Positions 19,843-29,747 of a stretch of DNA of 48,969 nt are shown one piece after another. The first letter of the stretch is position 1. Each line of letters opens with the position of its first letter. Under the pieces are notes generated by a model that was given only the letters and a program-made list of their open reading frames with translations, ran no database searches and was not told the origin of the DNA. Where the stretch lies: contig QHVV01000079.1 of NCBI GenBank assembly GCA_003222385.1, positions 1 to 48,969 of the forward strand. The letters are read 5' to 3'. Made by a program: the position numbers and the translations under genes. The stretch is from Acidobacteriota bacterium. Its GTDB lineage: Bacteria; Acidobacteriota; Thermoanaerobaculia; UBA5066; Gp7-AA6.

Positions 19843-21245
19843 GATTCCTGAAGCTTCGCCGGATCCACTTCGTCGGAGCCGGCGGAGTCGGCATGAGCGG
19901 CCTGGCGGAGATCCTCCTCCTCTCGACGCCGCTCGAGATCTCCGGGTGCGACCGGGAAAGAGGCGAGAACACCGACCGGCTGGCGGCGCTCGGGGCGAAG
20001 ATTCTCTTCGGACACGATCCGGGCCACCTGGCCGAGGTGGACCTCGTCGTCGTTTCGTCCGCGGTGGACGAATCGAACGTCGAGGTCTCCGCCGCCCGCG
20101 AGCGCGGGATCCCCGTCATCCGGCGCGCGCAGATGCTGGGCCAGGTCATGCGTCTGAAGCAGGGGATCGCGGTCGCCGGGACCCATGGGAAAACCACGAC
20201 GACCTCGCTGACCGGAATGGTGCTGACCGAAGCGGGTTTCGATCCGACGATCGTGGTCGGCGGGCGGGTCCGCATCCTCGGCACGAACGCCCGTCTGGGC
20301 CGGGGCGATTTCCTCGTCGCCGAAGCCGACGAGTACGACCGCTCGTTCCTGGAGCTGACGCCCGACGTGGCCGTCATCACGAACGTCGAAGCGGACCACC
20401 TCGACTGCTACCGCGACCTGGAAGAGATCCAGGACGCGTTCGTCCAGTTCGCGAACCAGGTCCCGTTCTACGGCACGGTCGTCGCCTGTCTGGACGATCC
20501 CGGAGTCGGAGCAATTCTCCCGCGGGTCGAGAAGCGGATCGTCACGTACGGCGAGTCGCCCCAGGCGCACATCCGGGCGCGCGACGTCCGGCTGGAGGCG
20601 TCCGGCACGCGGTTCGAGGTCTGGGACGCGGAGCTGGGACTCTTGGGCGACGTGCGCCTGCCGCTGCCCGGACGCCACAACGTCGCCAACGCTCTCGCCG
20701 CAGTGGCGGTCGGCGCAGAGCTCCTGATCCCCTTCGACGTGATCGCCCGGGCGCTCGCCGGCTTCACGGGCGTCGTCCGCCGGTTCGAGAAGAAGGGAGA
20801 GCGGGGCGGAGTGCTCGTCGTGGACGACTACGCCCACCATCCGACGGAGCTCTGCGCGACCCTCGCGGCGGCGCGGCAGGTCTACCCCGAGCGCCGGCTG
20901 GTCGCGCTCTTCCAGCCTCATCTCTATTCGCGCACGCGCGATTTCGCGGCGGAGTTCGGAAGGGCCCTTCTCGGGGCGGACGTCGCCGTCGTCACCGACG
21001 TCTACCCGTCCCGCGAGAAGCCGCTGCCGGGCGTCACGGGTCAGCTGATCGCCCGGGCGGCGCAGGAAGCGGGCCACCGGGCTCTGGTGTATCTCTCTGA
21101 TAAAAAGAAGGTTACGGACCGCCTGGAGAGGCTCCTCAAACCCGGCGACCTGCTGGTGACGATGGGGGCGGGAGACGTCGTCCGGTTCGGCGAGGCGTAC
21201 CTCGCGGGCGAGGGAGCCCGGAAAGCGGTCGATGCCGGAAAGTAG
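19839..21245 (+). CDS. murC: UDP-N-acetylmuramate--L-alanine ligase MurC
   Basis: ATG overlaps murG stop; MRFLKLRRIHFVGAGGVGMSGLAEIL; VAGTHGKTTTTSL; DDYAHHPTEL. Confidence 0.95.
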   Translation: MRFLKLRRIHFVGAGGVGMSGLAEILLLSTPLEISGCDRERGENTDRLAALGAKILFGHDPGHLAEVDLVVVSSAVDESNVEVSAARERGIPVIRRAQMLGQVMRLKQGIAVAGTHGKTTTTSLTGMVLTEAGFDPTIVVGGRVRILGTNARLGRGDFLVAEADEYDRSFLELTPDVAVITNVEADHLDCYRDLEEIQDAFVQFANQVPFYGTVVACLDDPGVGAILPRVEKRIVTYGESPQAHIRARDVRLEASGTRFEVWDAELGLLGDVRLPLPGRHNVANALAAVAVGAELLIPFDVIARALAGFTGVVRRFEKKGERGGVLVVDDYAHHPTELCATLAAARQVYPERRLVALFQPHLYSRTRDFAAEFGRALLGADVAVVTDVYPSREKPLPGVTGQLIARAAQEAGHRALVYLSDKKKVTDRLERLLKPGDLLVTMGAGDVVRFGEAYLAGEGARKAVDAGK

Positions 21246-22038
21246 CCGCGGTCCCCGGTTCGTGGCCGTCGGGGGACGCCGGCAGCCATTTCTGCGGCGG
21301 GGCGCCGTCGCGCCGCGCCGGAAGAAGCCGGGACGCGCGATCCGGATCTCTCTCGTCGCTCTCGTTCTGGCGGTTGCCGCCGTCGGTCTCGCGAGATTCT
21401 TCGGAGGCTCGCTCTTCTCACTTCAGCGGATCCAGGTCTCCGGGAACAGCCGCGCACGGACCGAGGAAATCCTGCGCGCGGTCGAGCCGTGGCGAGGCAC
21501 GAACCTCGTCGCGCTCGATCTGTCCGGAATCGCGCACGCGGTCGGCGTTCAACCGTGGGTCGAGCGGGTGACTCTGTCGAAGCGGCTGCCGGACGGCCTC
21601 GCGATCCGCGTCACCGAACGGAAGGCGGTCGCGCTCTTCCGCGAAGGCTCTCGACTCTGGTGGCTGTCGCGGGAGGGAAGGACGATCGCTCTCTACGATC
21701 CGCGGGCCGACTCGGCCGAGTACGTGCTCGTCTCGGGTGATCGCCGCGCGCTGCCCGAAGCGGCCGGACTTCTCGAAGACCTGCGCTCGATGCCCGCGGA
21801 CTATTTTTCCGCTCTCTCCGAAATTTCCGCGCTGCCCGACGGAGGTTTCGGTATCATGGATTCGGTCTTTCGGCGGCCGGTTCGTGTTCTTCGACGGGAC
21901 GCTCCCGCGAAGATCCGCGCTCTCCTGGAAGCGCGGGGTTTCATCGAGTCTCGTGGGTGGGAGGCGCGGGCCATCGATCTCCGTTTCTCCGATCGAATTG
22001 TGCTCGTCGGTGCCTACGGCGCCGGGAATTCGCTTTGA
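21232..22038 (+). CDS. ftsQ: Cell division protein FtsQ (POTRA)
   Basis: N-terminal TM, then FSLQRIQVSGNSRARTEEILRAV...WVERVTLSKRLPDGLAIRVTERKAVALFR; position between murC and ftsA. Confidence 0.9.
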   Translation: MPESSRGPRFVAVGGRRQPFLRRGAVAPRRKKPGRAIRISLVALVLAVAAVGLARFFGGSLFSLQRIQVSGNSRARTEEILRAVEPWRGTNLVALDLSGIAHAVGVQPWVERVTLSKRLPDGLAIRVTERKAVALFREGSRLWWLSREGRTIALYDPRADSAEYVLVSGDRRALPEAAGLLEDLRSMPADYFSALSEISALPDGGFGIMDSVFRRPVRVLRRDAPAKIRALLEARGFIESRGWEARAIDLRFSDRIVLVGAYGAGNSL

Positions 22039-22047
22039 GCCGGCACA

Positions 22048-23271
22048 ATGGCTAAACCCGAGAGCTTCCTGGTCTCCTGTGACATCGGCAGCTCGAAGAT
22101 CTGCGTCCTGATCGGTGAGCAGAACGCCCACGGCGCGCTCGACGTCATCGGGAAGGGCGCCTCTCCCAACCGGGGCACGCGCAAAGGGAACATCATCAAC
22201 GTCGACGCCACGATCGACGCGATCAAGCGTGCCGCGGAAGAAGCGGAGATCATGGCGGGAGTCCAGATCGCGCGCGCCTGGGTGGGCATCTCCGGATCGA
22301 ACGTCCGATCCTTCAACAGCCGCGGTGTGGTGGCGGTCGCCGGCAAGGACCGGGAGATCTCCCGTGACGACGTCACCCGCGTCATCGACGCAGCCCGGGG
22401 GGTCCAGATTCCCCAGGACCACGAGGTCGTCCACGTGGTTCCACGCGAGTTCGCGGTGGACGGTCAGGACGGGGTCGGCGATCCCACCGGGATGGTCGGC
22501 GCGCGGCTGGAAGCCGACGTGCACGTCGTGACGGCTCCCGTGGCCGTCACTCAGAACATCGTGACGTGCATGAACAGAGCGGGAATCGAGGTCGTGGAGC
22601 TCGTCCTGGAGCAGTTCGCGGCGGCCGAGGCGGTCCTGACGGAAGACGAAAAAGAGCTCGGGATCGTCCTGATCGACATCGGCGGCGGCACGACCGAGGT
22701 CGCGGTCTATCAGAGAGGCTCGATCGCCCACACCGCGGTCATCCCGGTCGGGGGCGACCACTTCACCAACGACCTCGCCGTGGTCCTGCGCGCCCCCATC
22801 GGGGATGCCGAGCGCATCAAGAAGAAGTTCGGGTCCGCGCTTCGGTCCGCGGTCGAGGACGACGAGATGGTCGAGGTGGCGATGGTGGGCGGCCGCGAGC
22901 CGAAGCTGTGCCCGCGCTCGACTCTCGCCGACATCCTCCAGCCAAGGGCGGAAGAGCTGCTCGCTCTGATTCACGAAGACCTCCAGAGACTCGGCGTCGA
23001 CAAAGAGATGCGATCGGGAATCGTATTGACGGGAGGCGGATCCGAGCTCGAAGGACTGGTCGAAATCGCGGAGGGAATCTTCGAAGGGCCGGTGCGGCGC
23101 GGCGTTCCGGCCGGGGTAGGAGGTCTCGTGGACGTCGTGTCGAGGCCGGAATGGGCCACGGCGACCGGTCTTCTCCTCTATGGGCACCGCCACAAAACGC
23201 CGCGTCGCCGCTCGCGGGGGATTACCCGCGCGGCGACGTCGGTCTCCCGGTTTTTCCGGGAGCTTTTCTGA
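22048..23271 (+). CDS. ftsA: Cell division protein FtsA
   Basis: [19 protein letters not shown]...[16 protein letters not shown]...[15 protein letters not shown]-terminal amphipathic tail SRFFRELF. Confidence 0.95.
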   Translation: MAKPESFLVSCDIGSSKICVLIGEQNAHGALDVIGKGASPNRGTRKGNIINVDATIDAIKRAAEEAEIMAGVQIARAWVGISGSNVRSFNSRGVVAVAGKDREISRDDVTRVIDAARGVQIPQDHEVVHVVPREFAVDGQDGVGDPTGMVGARLEADVHVVTAPVAVTQNIVTCMNRAGIEVVELVLEQFAAAEAVLTEDEKELGIVLIDIGGGTTEVAVYQRGSIAHTAVIPVGGDHFTNDLAVVLRAPIGDAERIKKKFGSALRSAVEDDEMVEVAMVGGREPKLCPRSTLADILQPRAEELLALIHEDLQRLGVDKEMRSGIVLTGGGSELEGLVEIAEGIFEGPVRRGVPAGVGGLVDVVSRPEWATATGLLLYGHRHKTPRRRSRGITRAATSVSRFFRELF

Positions 23272-23336
23272 GAGCGGGCAGCGCCCGCGCGCGCGGGGAG
23301 AAGACAAACGCGAGACGGGGTGGAAAGGGGAGACCG

Positions 23337-24500
23337 ATGATCGAGCTCGTCGACGATGGAGGAAAGTCGCCCATGGCGATCGAATTGGAAAGAGGGGATT
23401 CGTCTCCCGCGATCATCAAGGTCATCGGGATCGGCGGCGGCGGCTGCAACGCCATCAACCGGATGATCGCGGCGGGCGTGCGTGGCGTCGAGTACATCGC
23501 CTGCAACACCGATCTCCAGGCGCTCCGCAAGACGGCGGCGGCGAGCAAGCTTCAGATCGGCGGCCGTCTGACGAAGGGCCTGGGCGCGGGCGCGGACCCC
23601 GACGTCGGAAGGAACGCCGCGCTCGAAGATCAGGAAAAGCTCTCGCAGATCGTCCAGGGCGCGGACATGGTGTTCTTAGCCGCGGGTCTCGGCGGCGGAA
23701 CCGGTTCGGGTGCCGGTCCGGTCATCGCGAAGCTCGCCGCGGAATCGGGCGCGCTGACCGTGGCCGTCGTGACGAAGCCCTTCGACTTCGAGGGCAAGAA
23801 GCGCATGCGGCAGGCGGAGCGAGCCGCGCGGGAATTGCGCGAGCACGTCGACACGCTGATCACGATCCCGAATCAGAGGCTTCTCTCTTTCGTCGAGCGG
23901 AACACGCCGTTCCACGAGTCGTTCAAGATCGCGGACGACGTGTTGCGCCAGGCGATCCAGGGAATCGCGGATCTCATCAACTGCCCGGGAGAGATCAACC
24001 GCGACTTCGCGGACGTCAAGAAGATCATGTCGGACATGGGGCGCGCGATGATGGGCACGGCCATCGCGGAAGGCGAAAACCGCGCCGTCCACGCCGCACA
24101 GGCGGCGATCTCGTCGCCTCTGCTGGAGGATGCATCCATCGAAGGGGCGCGCGGCGTGCTCATCAACATCACGGGAAGCGCGGACCTGACTCTCTTCGAG
24201 GTGAACGAAGCGGCGGAGATCATCCGCCAGGCCGCCGACCCCGAGGCGATCATCCTTTTCGGTTACGTCAACGACGACCGGTTGGCCGGAGCGGTCAAGG
24301 TCACCGTCATCGCGACCGGCTTCGACCGCGGAGATTCGATCATCGAGGAGACCGAGGAGGAGGATGCGCGCGCTGTCACGCCGGCTCGCGCCGGCCGAAC
24401 GCCGTTTCTCCGTGGAGACGACACGGGCGGATTCGGTCCGAATGCTTCCTCGCGGGACGACTTCGACATTCCGACGATCTTGCGCCGCCAAATGGATTAG
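23337..24500 (+). CDS. ftsZ: Cell division protein FtsZ
   Basis: [18 protein letters not shown]...[16 protein letters not shown]-terminal peptide [13 protein letters not shown]. Confidence 0.97.
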   Translation: MIELVDDGGKSPMAIELERGDSSPAIIKVIGIGGGGCNAINRMIAAGVRGVEYIACNTDLQALRKTAAASKLQIGGRLTKGLGAGADPDVGRNAALEDQEKLSQIVQGADMVFLAAGLGGGTGSGAGPVIAKLAAESGALTVAVVTKPFDFEGKKRMRQAERAARELREHVDTLITIPNQRLLSFVERNTPFHESFKIADDVLRQAIQGIADLINCPGEINRDFADVKKIMSDMGRAMMGTAIAEGENRAVHAAQAAISSPLLEDASIEGARGVLINITGSADLTLFEVNEAAEIIRQAADPEAIILFGYVNDDRLAGAVKVTVIATGFDRGDSIIEETEEEDARAVTPARAGRTPFLRGDDTGGFGPNASSRDDFDIPTILRRQMD

Positions 24501-24501
24501 C

Positions 24502-24643
24502 GGGGTCAGGCATTCACTGATCGCTGGAAGGCCGAATCTGCCCCAGCGCCCTTGCCATTTTTGCGAAGCAAAGTGGCAAGCGGAGGCCTGACCCCTCTGC
24601 GGTCTCTTTGCGGCTCAATGTGGCAGGTGGAGACCTGACCCCC
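24502..24643. repeat. REP/REPIN-like element: two direct 23-nt hairpin units plus an inverted half-unit
   Basis: GTGGCAAGCGGAGGCCTGACCCC (24573-24595) and GTGGCAGGTGGAGACCTGACCCC (24620-24642); inverted GGGGTCAGGC at 24502-24511; hairpin CTTGCCATTTTTGC/GCAAAGTGGCAAG at 24551-24580. Confidence 0.65.
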
Positions 24644-24657
24644 GCTCGACCTGACCG

Positions 24658-25002
24658 CTAGCTTCGCAGATCGAGGCGCTGCGCCAGTTCCTTCCTCTTG
24701 CGGATCATCGCGTGCCGCTTCTGCCTTCCCTTGTCTCTCCACCGCTTGTAAGCGTGCGCCATCTTCGGATGGCGGTGGAGGAACCGGCGAACGGCGCGCC
24801 GCACGGTTGGGGAGACCAGGGACAGGAAGAGGAGACTCATCGCGAAGAAGATGAGCTGCGGCATGACGGGGATGAGGACCCCGATGACGCCGAGGATGAA
24901 GAAGAAGATCGCGAGGACGAGGTTCCAGACTTTGTTCCGCCGCGCGCGCGACCTGTGATGGGTCTCGGGAGGACTCGGAATCCGCGACGGGAGCGCGGGC
25001 AT
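24658..25002 (-). CDS. Small membrane protein, DUF454/PGPGW-like
   Basis: 114 aa: VWNLVLAIFFFILGVIGVLIPVMPQLIFFAMSLLFLSLVSPTVRRAVRRFLHRHPKMAHAYKRWRDK; two TM segments and a basic tail. Confidence 0.65.
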   Translation of the reverse strand: MPALPSRIPSPPETHHRSRARRNKVWNLVLAIFFFILGVIGVLIPVMPQLIFFAMSLLFLSLVSPTVRRAVRRFLHRHPKMAHAYKRWRDKGRQKRHAMIRKRKELAQRLDLRS

Positions 25003-25046
25003 CGGCGCCTACAGTAGCGAAAGCGCCGATCCGGGGCGAGCCTCGA

Positions 25047-25721
25047 CTAGTCGCGGGGGCGGGGTCGCGGGCTGCCTTCCACGTTCTCAGTCAGAAAACC
25101 GGACCCCGACCGACTCGAACGACCCTGGACGTCGACGTCGACGCTCGTTTCCCGCGACGCCACCCGCAGGCGATTGTGCACGTCGCGGACGCCCCGGACC
25201 GATTCGGCGAGGTCCTCCGCGAGCCGGCGGGCGCGGCGATCGTCGATCGAGCCCTCGAGGATGACCTCTCCGTTCTCGACCTGGACCAGAACATCGGTGG
25301 CGTCGATCTCTCCGTCCTCTTCGAGTCGCTCGTTGACTTCTTCCCAGATCCGTTCATCCGGCCGGGCGTAGCCTTTCGGGCCACGGCCGACGAACGGCCC
25401 GCGGACCGATTCGCGCGAGACTTGCCAGCCCTGTCCGCCGGCGCCCCCTTCCGGCCCGGCGCTCCCGGCGTAGGGATCCACGAACTCCCGGTGATAGCCC
25501 TTCCCCGCATAGAAAACATAGCCGGGGTTGGACCATTCGTCGTAGGGCCGCGTGAAGTTCTCTTCGGCCTTCTGGCTCACCCAGCGCCCAGGCTCGGGCT
25601 TGTCGAAGCCGCTGCCATAGCGAAACTCCCGCGGCTCGCCGTGGTCGTCGCCCGTACCGTCGTACGCGTCGAACTGCGGACGTTCGACTCCCCGGCGGAA
25701 CTCATCGTCCGGATGTGTCAT
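25047..25721 (-). CDS. BON-domain protein
   Basis: C-terminal IDATDVLVQVENGEVILEGSIDDRRARRLAEDLAESVRGVRDVHNRLRV (BON); Gly/Tyr/Phe/Glu-rich low-complexity N-terminus. Start chosen at MTHPDDEF. Confidence 0.8.
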   Translation of the reverse strand: MTHPDDEFRRGVERPQFDAYDGTGDDHGEPREFRYGSGFDKPEPGRWVSQKAEENFTRPYDEWSNPGYVFYAGKGYHREFVDPYAGSAGPEGGAGGQGWQVSRESVRGPFVGRGPKGYARPDERIWEEVNERLEEDGEIDATDVLVQVENGEVILEGSIDDRRARRLAEDLAESVRGVRDVHNRLRVASRETSVDVDVQGRSSRSGSGFLTENVEGSPRPRPRD

Positions 25722-25812
25722 GTGAGCCTCCGAATGACGAGACTGCAACCGCCGTGCCTCGATCTGTCTGGGAACGCTGACGAGAATGACGAGAAGCGGG
25801 AACGCGTTGTTG

Positions 25813-26835
25813 CTATGAAGAGAAGAAGATTCCCTGATTTGCGGTTCCGCCGCTGACGTCTGCCACGAAGGCGATCCCTCCGTTGTTGCTCAGAGACGCG
25901 GACTCGAATGCCGCGAATGTTCCGCCCCCGGGGGCGGGCGAGCCTTGAAGTGCGACAGCGTTGACCTTGCCTTTGTTGATGAGAAAGAGGCCCTGACTCG
26001 CGGTTCCGCCGCCGATGTCCGCCACGAAAGCGATCGCTCCATTGTTGTTCACGGACGCAGACTCGAACGTCGAGAAAGTCCCGCTCCCCGGAGCCGGCGA
26101 ACCCTGGAGCACGGCAGCCGTCACCGTGCCCTTGTTGATGAGGAATATCCCTTGACTCGCAGTTCCGCCGCTGACGTCTGCCACGAAGGCGATCACCGCG
26201 CTGTCGTTCAAGGAGACAGAGTCGAACGCCGAGAACGTCCCGCCCCCGGGGGCGAGCGAGCCCTGGAGCGCGACAGCGGTAACAGCCCCCTTGTTGATGA
26301 GGAATATGCCCTGACTCGCAGTCCCGCCGCTGATGTCGGCCACAAAGGCAATCGCTCCGTTGTTGTTCAGCGACGCGGACTCGAATGTCGAGAAAGTCCC
26401 ACCGCCTGGAGCCGGCGAGCCCTGAAGCACGACAGCTGTGACGGTACTCTTGTTGATCAAGAAGAGCCCCTGACCCGAAGCCCCGCCGCTGACGTCCGCC
26501 ACGAAGGCGACGACCCCGCCGTCGTTCAAGGAGACGGAGTCGAACGCCGAGAACGTCCCGCCCCCTGGCACGGCCGAACCCTGAAGGAGTGCTGAGGTGA
26601 CGGCGCCCTTATAGACCAGGAAGACGCCTTGACTCGCAGTTGCGCCGCTGACGTCGGCCACGAAGGCTATCGCTCCGTTGTCGTTCAGCGAAGCCGACTC
26701 GAGTGTCGAGAAAGTCCCGCCTCCCGGCGCGGGGGAGCCCTGGAATACCGATCCGGAGATCGTGAGCGCGCTGGCGCAGGGCAGAAGGCCGGCGAGGGCG
26801 AACGAGCCGAAGACCGCAATCAGCGACCATCTCAT
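25813..26835 (-). CDS. Secreted tandem-repeat protein (DUF7453-like repeats)
   Basis: Signal peptide MRWSLIAVFGSFALAGLLPCASA followed by about six ~53-aa repeats LQGSxAPGGGTFSxFxSxSLNxNGxIAFVADVSGGTASQGIFLINKGxVTAV. Confidence 0.7.
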   Translation of the reverse strand: MRWSLIAVFGSFALAGLLPCASALTISGSVFQGSPAPGGGTFSTLESASLNDNGAIAFVADVSGATASQGVFLVYKGAVTSALLQGSAVPGGGTFSAFDSVSLNDGGVVAFVADVSGGASGQGLFLINKSTVTAVVLQGSPAPGGGTFSTFESASLNNNGAIAFVADISGGTASQGIFLINKGAVTAVALQGSLAPGGGTFSAFDSVSLNDSAVIAFVADVSGGTASQGIFLINKGTVTAAVLQGSPAPGSGTFSTFESASVNNNGAIAFVADIGGGTASQGLFLINKGKVNAVALQGSPAPGGGTFAAFESASLSNNGGIAFVADVSGGTANQGIFFSS

Positions 26836-27058
26836 CGAGGGAATCCTGGTTTCTCGTCCAATGATTCTTCTCAGCCGAGGATCGACCATCTCCGTTACCT
26901 CCAGGCTTTCCGGACGGAGCTTCTGTCCGACCGCGCCGATTATCTGATGTCGTCCGTGGGGCATGTCAATTCGACGATCGTCGAAGGGTCTATGAGCATC
27001 GACCCCAGGTTCCGGCGTGGTTCGGATATTGCTCGCTCGAACCGCAAAGGGGGAAAAC

Positions 27059-27571
27059 ATGAGCTCTCTCGATCCCATCAACGATCTGCTTCGGCGCTAC
27101 GGCGTCGGCGACGGCCCGGCGAACCGGGAAGAAGCCCGGCAGCATTACGACCAGATCGCGCAGGCGGTGCCTCAGGACGTTCTCGCCTCCGCCATCGGTC
27201 CCGCGCTGGGGTCGCTTCCGGAAGATCAGGTCGAGACCCGCGTGCGGAACTCGGCGACCGAGATGACCCCCGACCAGCGGGGAAACTTTCTCCAGACGCT
27301 GTTGTCCGGCCTGGCCTCCGGAGGCGCCTCTCAACTCGGATCGCTGCTCCAGCAGATCGGAGTCTCACCGCAGGTCGCGCAGAACCCGCAGCAGGCGAGC
27401 CCGGAGGACGTCGGGAAGGTCGCGGCCTACGCGAAGCAGGAGAGACCCGACGTCTTTCACCAGGCGATGGGCTTCTACGCCAAGCACCCGACGCTGGTGA
27501 AGGTGCTCGGAACGATGGCGATCGCCGCGATCGCGAAGAACCTCTTCCAGAAGCGACCGGGGTTGGTCTAG
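27059..27571 (+). CDS. Conserved hypothetical protein
   Basis: ORF 27017..27571; probable ATG at 27059 after GGGGGAAAAC; MSSLDPINDLLRRYGVGDGPANREEARQHYDQIAQAVPQDVLASAIGPAL... with normal amino acid composition. Confidence 0.65.
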   Translation: MSSLDPINDLLRRYGVGDGPANREEARQHYDQIAQAVPQDVLASAIGPALGSLPEDQVETRVRNSATEMTPDQRGNFLQTLLSGLASGGASQLGSLLQQIGVSPQVAQNPQQASPEDVGKVAAYAKQERPDVFHQAMGFYAKHPTLVKVLGTMAIAAIAKNLFQKRPGLV

Positions 27572-27590
27572 ACGCGAACCCGGCTTTCTC

Positions 27591-27665
27591 TGGTAGCCCA
27601 TACGGGAATCGAACCCGTATTTCGGCCTTGAGAGGGCCGCGTCCTAACCGTTAGACGAATGGGCC
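27591..27665 (-). tRNA. tRNA-Glu(CTC)
   Basis: Reverse complement GGCCCATTCGTCTAACGGTTAGGACGCGGCCCTCTCAAGGCCGAAATACGGGTTCGATTCCCGTATGGGCTACCA; anticodon loop CTCTCAA; encoded CCA. Confidence 0.95.
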
Positions 27666-27762
27666 GACGGGGCGGGCAAAGTAGCACAGGCTCTCCGCAG
27701 CGCGCAAACCTCGACCATTGCGCGGCCCGGGCCTTGCATCGATGGCCATCCGGAGGACGACC

Positions 27763-28356
27763 ATGAAATCCGATCAGTTGAACGAGCTTCTCTACCAGAT
27801 GCTGGAGACGGAGATGGGGGGAGTCGAGGTCTATCGAACCGCGATTCGTTGCGCGACGAACGATGACTTGAAGAGAGAGTGGCAGAAATACCTGCAGCAA
27901 ACCGAGAACCACGTCCAGATCGTCACGGAAATCTTCGAGTCCATCGGGCTCGACACTTCCGCCGAGACGCCGGGGCGCAAAGTCGTCCGTCACGTCGGTG
28001 AGTCCCTGGTCAAGGCGATGGAGATGGCCCTCTCCTCCGCGCCGTCCGAGGCGGCACAGATCGTCGCCGCCGAGTGCGTCGTCCTGGCCGAAACGAAAGA
28101 TCACTTGAACTGGGAGCTCCTCGGCCAGGTCACGAAGAAAGCGAAGAGCGAGCACAAGAAGACGTTCGAAGCCGCTCAGGAGAAGGTCGAGGACGAGGAA
28201 GACGAGCACCTGTACCACACCGCCGGATGGGCGCGGGAGCTATGGATCGAGTTCCTCGGAATGCCCGCCGTGATGCCACCTCCGGAGGAGGAGAAGGACG
28301 TCAAGACCGCGATCGGCGCGGCACGCGCGAAGCAAGCGCGCGCGGAAATGCTCTGA
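27763..28356 (+). CDS. Ferritin-like / DUF892-type helical protein
   Basis: MKSDQLNELLYQMLETEMGGVEVYRTAIRCATNDDLKREWQKYLQQTENHVQIVTEIFESIGL...AAECVVLAETKDHLNWELL; E...H spacing suggests a four-helix ferritin-like fold. Confidence 0.5.
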   Translation: MKSDQLNELLYQMLETEMGGVEVYRTAIRCATNDDLKREWQKYLQQTENHVQIVTEIFESIGLDTSAETPGRKVVRHVGESLVKAMEMALSSAPSEAAQIVAAECVVLAETKDHLNWELLGQVTKKAKSEHKKTFEAAQEKVEDEEDEHLYHTAGWARELWIEFLGMPAVMPPPEEEKDVKTAIGAARAKQARAEML

Positions 28357-28379
28357 GACACGAGATCCGTGACCGGAAC

Positions 28380-28409
28380 GGCCTGCGGGAACCCGCAGGC
28401 CTTTTTTTT
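28380..28409. terminator. Rho-independent terminator between convergent genes
   Basis: GGCCTGCGGG-AA-CCCGCAGGCC perfect 10-bp arms followed by T8. Confidence 0.9.
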
Positions 28410-28411
28410 CG

Positions 28412-29740
28412 TCAGCTTGCGGTCGGCGCCGCCGGCTGAAGAGCCTTTCCCGGCCGGTAGCGCACCCAGCGCAGGATCTCCGGGATCGTCGGCTTCTTTC
28501 CGTACATGAGGATGCCGACGCGGTAAATCCTTCCCGCCAGCCACGCCAGCCCGGCCGTCGACAGGAGCAGGATCAGGATCGATAGTCCGATCTGCCAGAC
28601 CGGAGGCTCGGCGACCGCCGTCCGCAGGAACATCATCAAAGGGGCGGTGAAGGGAAAGAGCGACGCGAAGACGGCGACGCCTCCGTTCGGATTGTTCATG
28701 ACTGCCGGATAGACCGCCATCCCGCTCACGATGAGCATCGACGGAATCATCGCGAGCTGCTGCGCCTCCTGATCCGTATTGAAGGGGGCGCCGATCGCCG
28801 TGTAGATGCTCGCGTAGAGGAAATATCCGAGGATGAAGAAGAGCAGGAAATAACCGATCGTCGAAACCGGGATCGTCGGCGCTCCGGCCTCTCCCATTGC
28901 CATCATGCCGGCGATCGCGGGCAACGAGAGATTCATCGCGACCAGAGACCAGACGAGATATTGCGTCAGACCCACGAGGCCGATCCCGATGATCTTTCCG
29001 AGCATCAGCTCGGTCGGACGGACCGACGCGATGACGAGCTCGACGATGCGGTTCGTCTTTTCCTCGATGACGCCGCGCAGGTTCTGGAAACCGTACATGA
29101 AGAACGTCATGTACATGATCGCGAGAAAAACGATCGCGGCGATGATCCCGCCGCCTTTCTCCTCGGTGGCGCCTTTGGAGGTGACCTTGAGAGTCTTCAG
29201 GTCGACGCGCTTCTCGAGCTCCTTGCCGAGCGCGGCGGACAGTCCCTGCTGGCGGATCTTCTCGCGGAGCAGCACCGCGTTGATCGCGCGCTCCATCTGC
29301 TCGAGTGCGACGAACTCGGACACGGAAATCGAGTAGTACTCGGCGCGATCCTTCTCGAGAAGCGTCGGATCCAGTACGAGATAGCCGTAGAGCTTCTTGT
29401 CCAGGACCTCCTTGCGGAGGAGGTCCTTCGTCCTGTCGAGGTCTCCGGCGACCGGCCAGGGCTCCAGGATCCAGTGGATCCCCCGGCTCCCGGGAGTCTT
29501 CTGGCGACGAGCCTCTTCGCGCTCGGCGAGCTCGCTCGCGAGTGGTTGGGCGAGATGTCCGGTCAAATCGACGACCGCGACCTTCCGCTCGCCGCTGGTC
29601 TTACGGATGCTCGCGAACTGCACGGCCATGTAGCCGAGAAAGAACGCCGGCACGAGAAACGTCGCGATCCAGAACGCCTTGGTGCGGACGCGCTCCAGGT
29701 ACTCGCGGCGGATGACGGCAAAGACTTTTTTCCAGTTCAC
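28412..29740 (-). CDS. ABC-2 type (NatB-like) transporter permease
   Basis: MNWKKVFAVIRREYLERVRTKAFWIATFLVPAFFLGYM...; C-terminal multi-TM region; downstream of the ATPase gene. Confidence 0.88.
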   Translation of the reverse strand: MNWKKVFAVIRREYLERVRTKAFWIATFLVPAFFLGYMAVQFASIRKTSGERKVAVVDLTGHLAQPLASELAEREEARRQKTPGSRGIHWILEPWPVAGDLDRTKDLLRKEVLDKKLYGYLVLDPTLLEKDRAEYYSISVSEFVALEQMERAINAVLLREKIRQQGLSAALGKELEKRVDLKTLKVTSKGATEEKGGGIIAAIVFLAIMYMTFFMYGFQNLRGVIEEKTNRIVELVIASVRPTELMLGKIIGIGLVGLTQYLVWSLVAMNLSLPAIAGMMAMGEAGAPTIPVSTIGYFLLFFILGYFLYASIYTAIGAPFNTDQEAQQLAMIPSMLIVSGMAVYPAVMNNPNGGVAVFASLFPFTAPLMMFLRTAVAEPPVWQIGLSILILLLSTAGLAWLAGRIYRVGILMYGKKPTIPEILRWVRYRPGKALQPAAPTAS

Positions 29741-29747
29741 GCTTTCC

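Noticed and set aside
25813-26800. Regular repeats that could be mistaken for a CRISPR array
   Set aside because: The repeats are ~159 bp, contiguous and in frame, coding for a signal-peptide protein; there are no short repeats with unique spacers.
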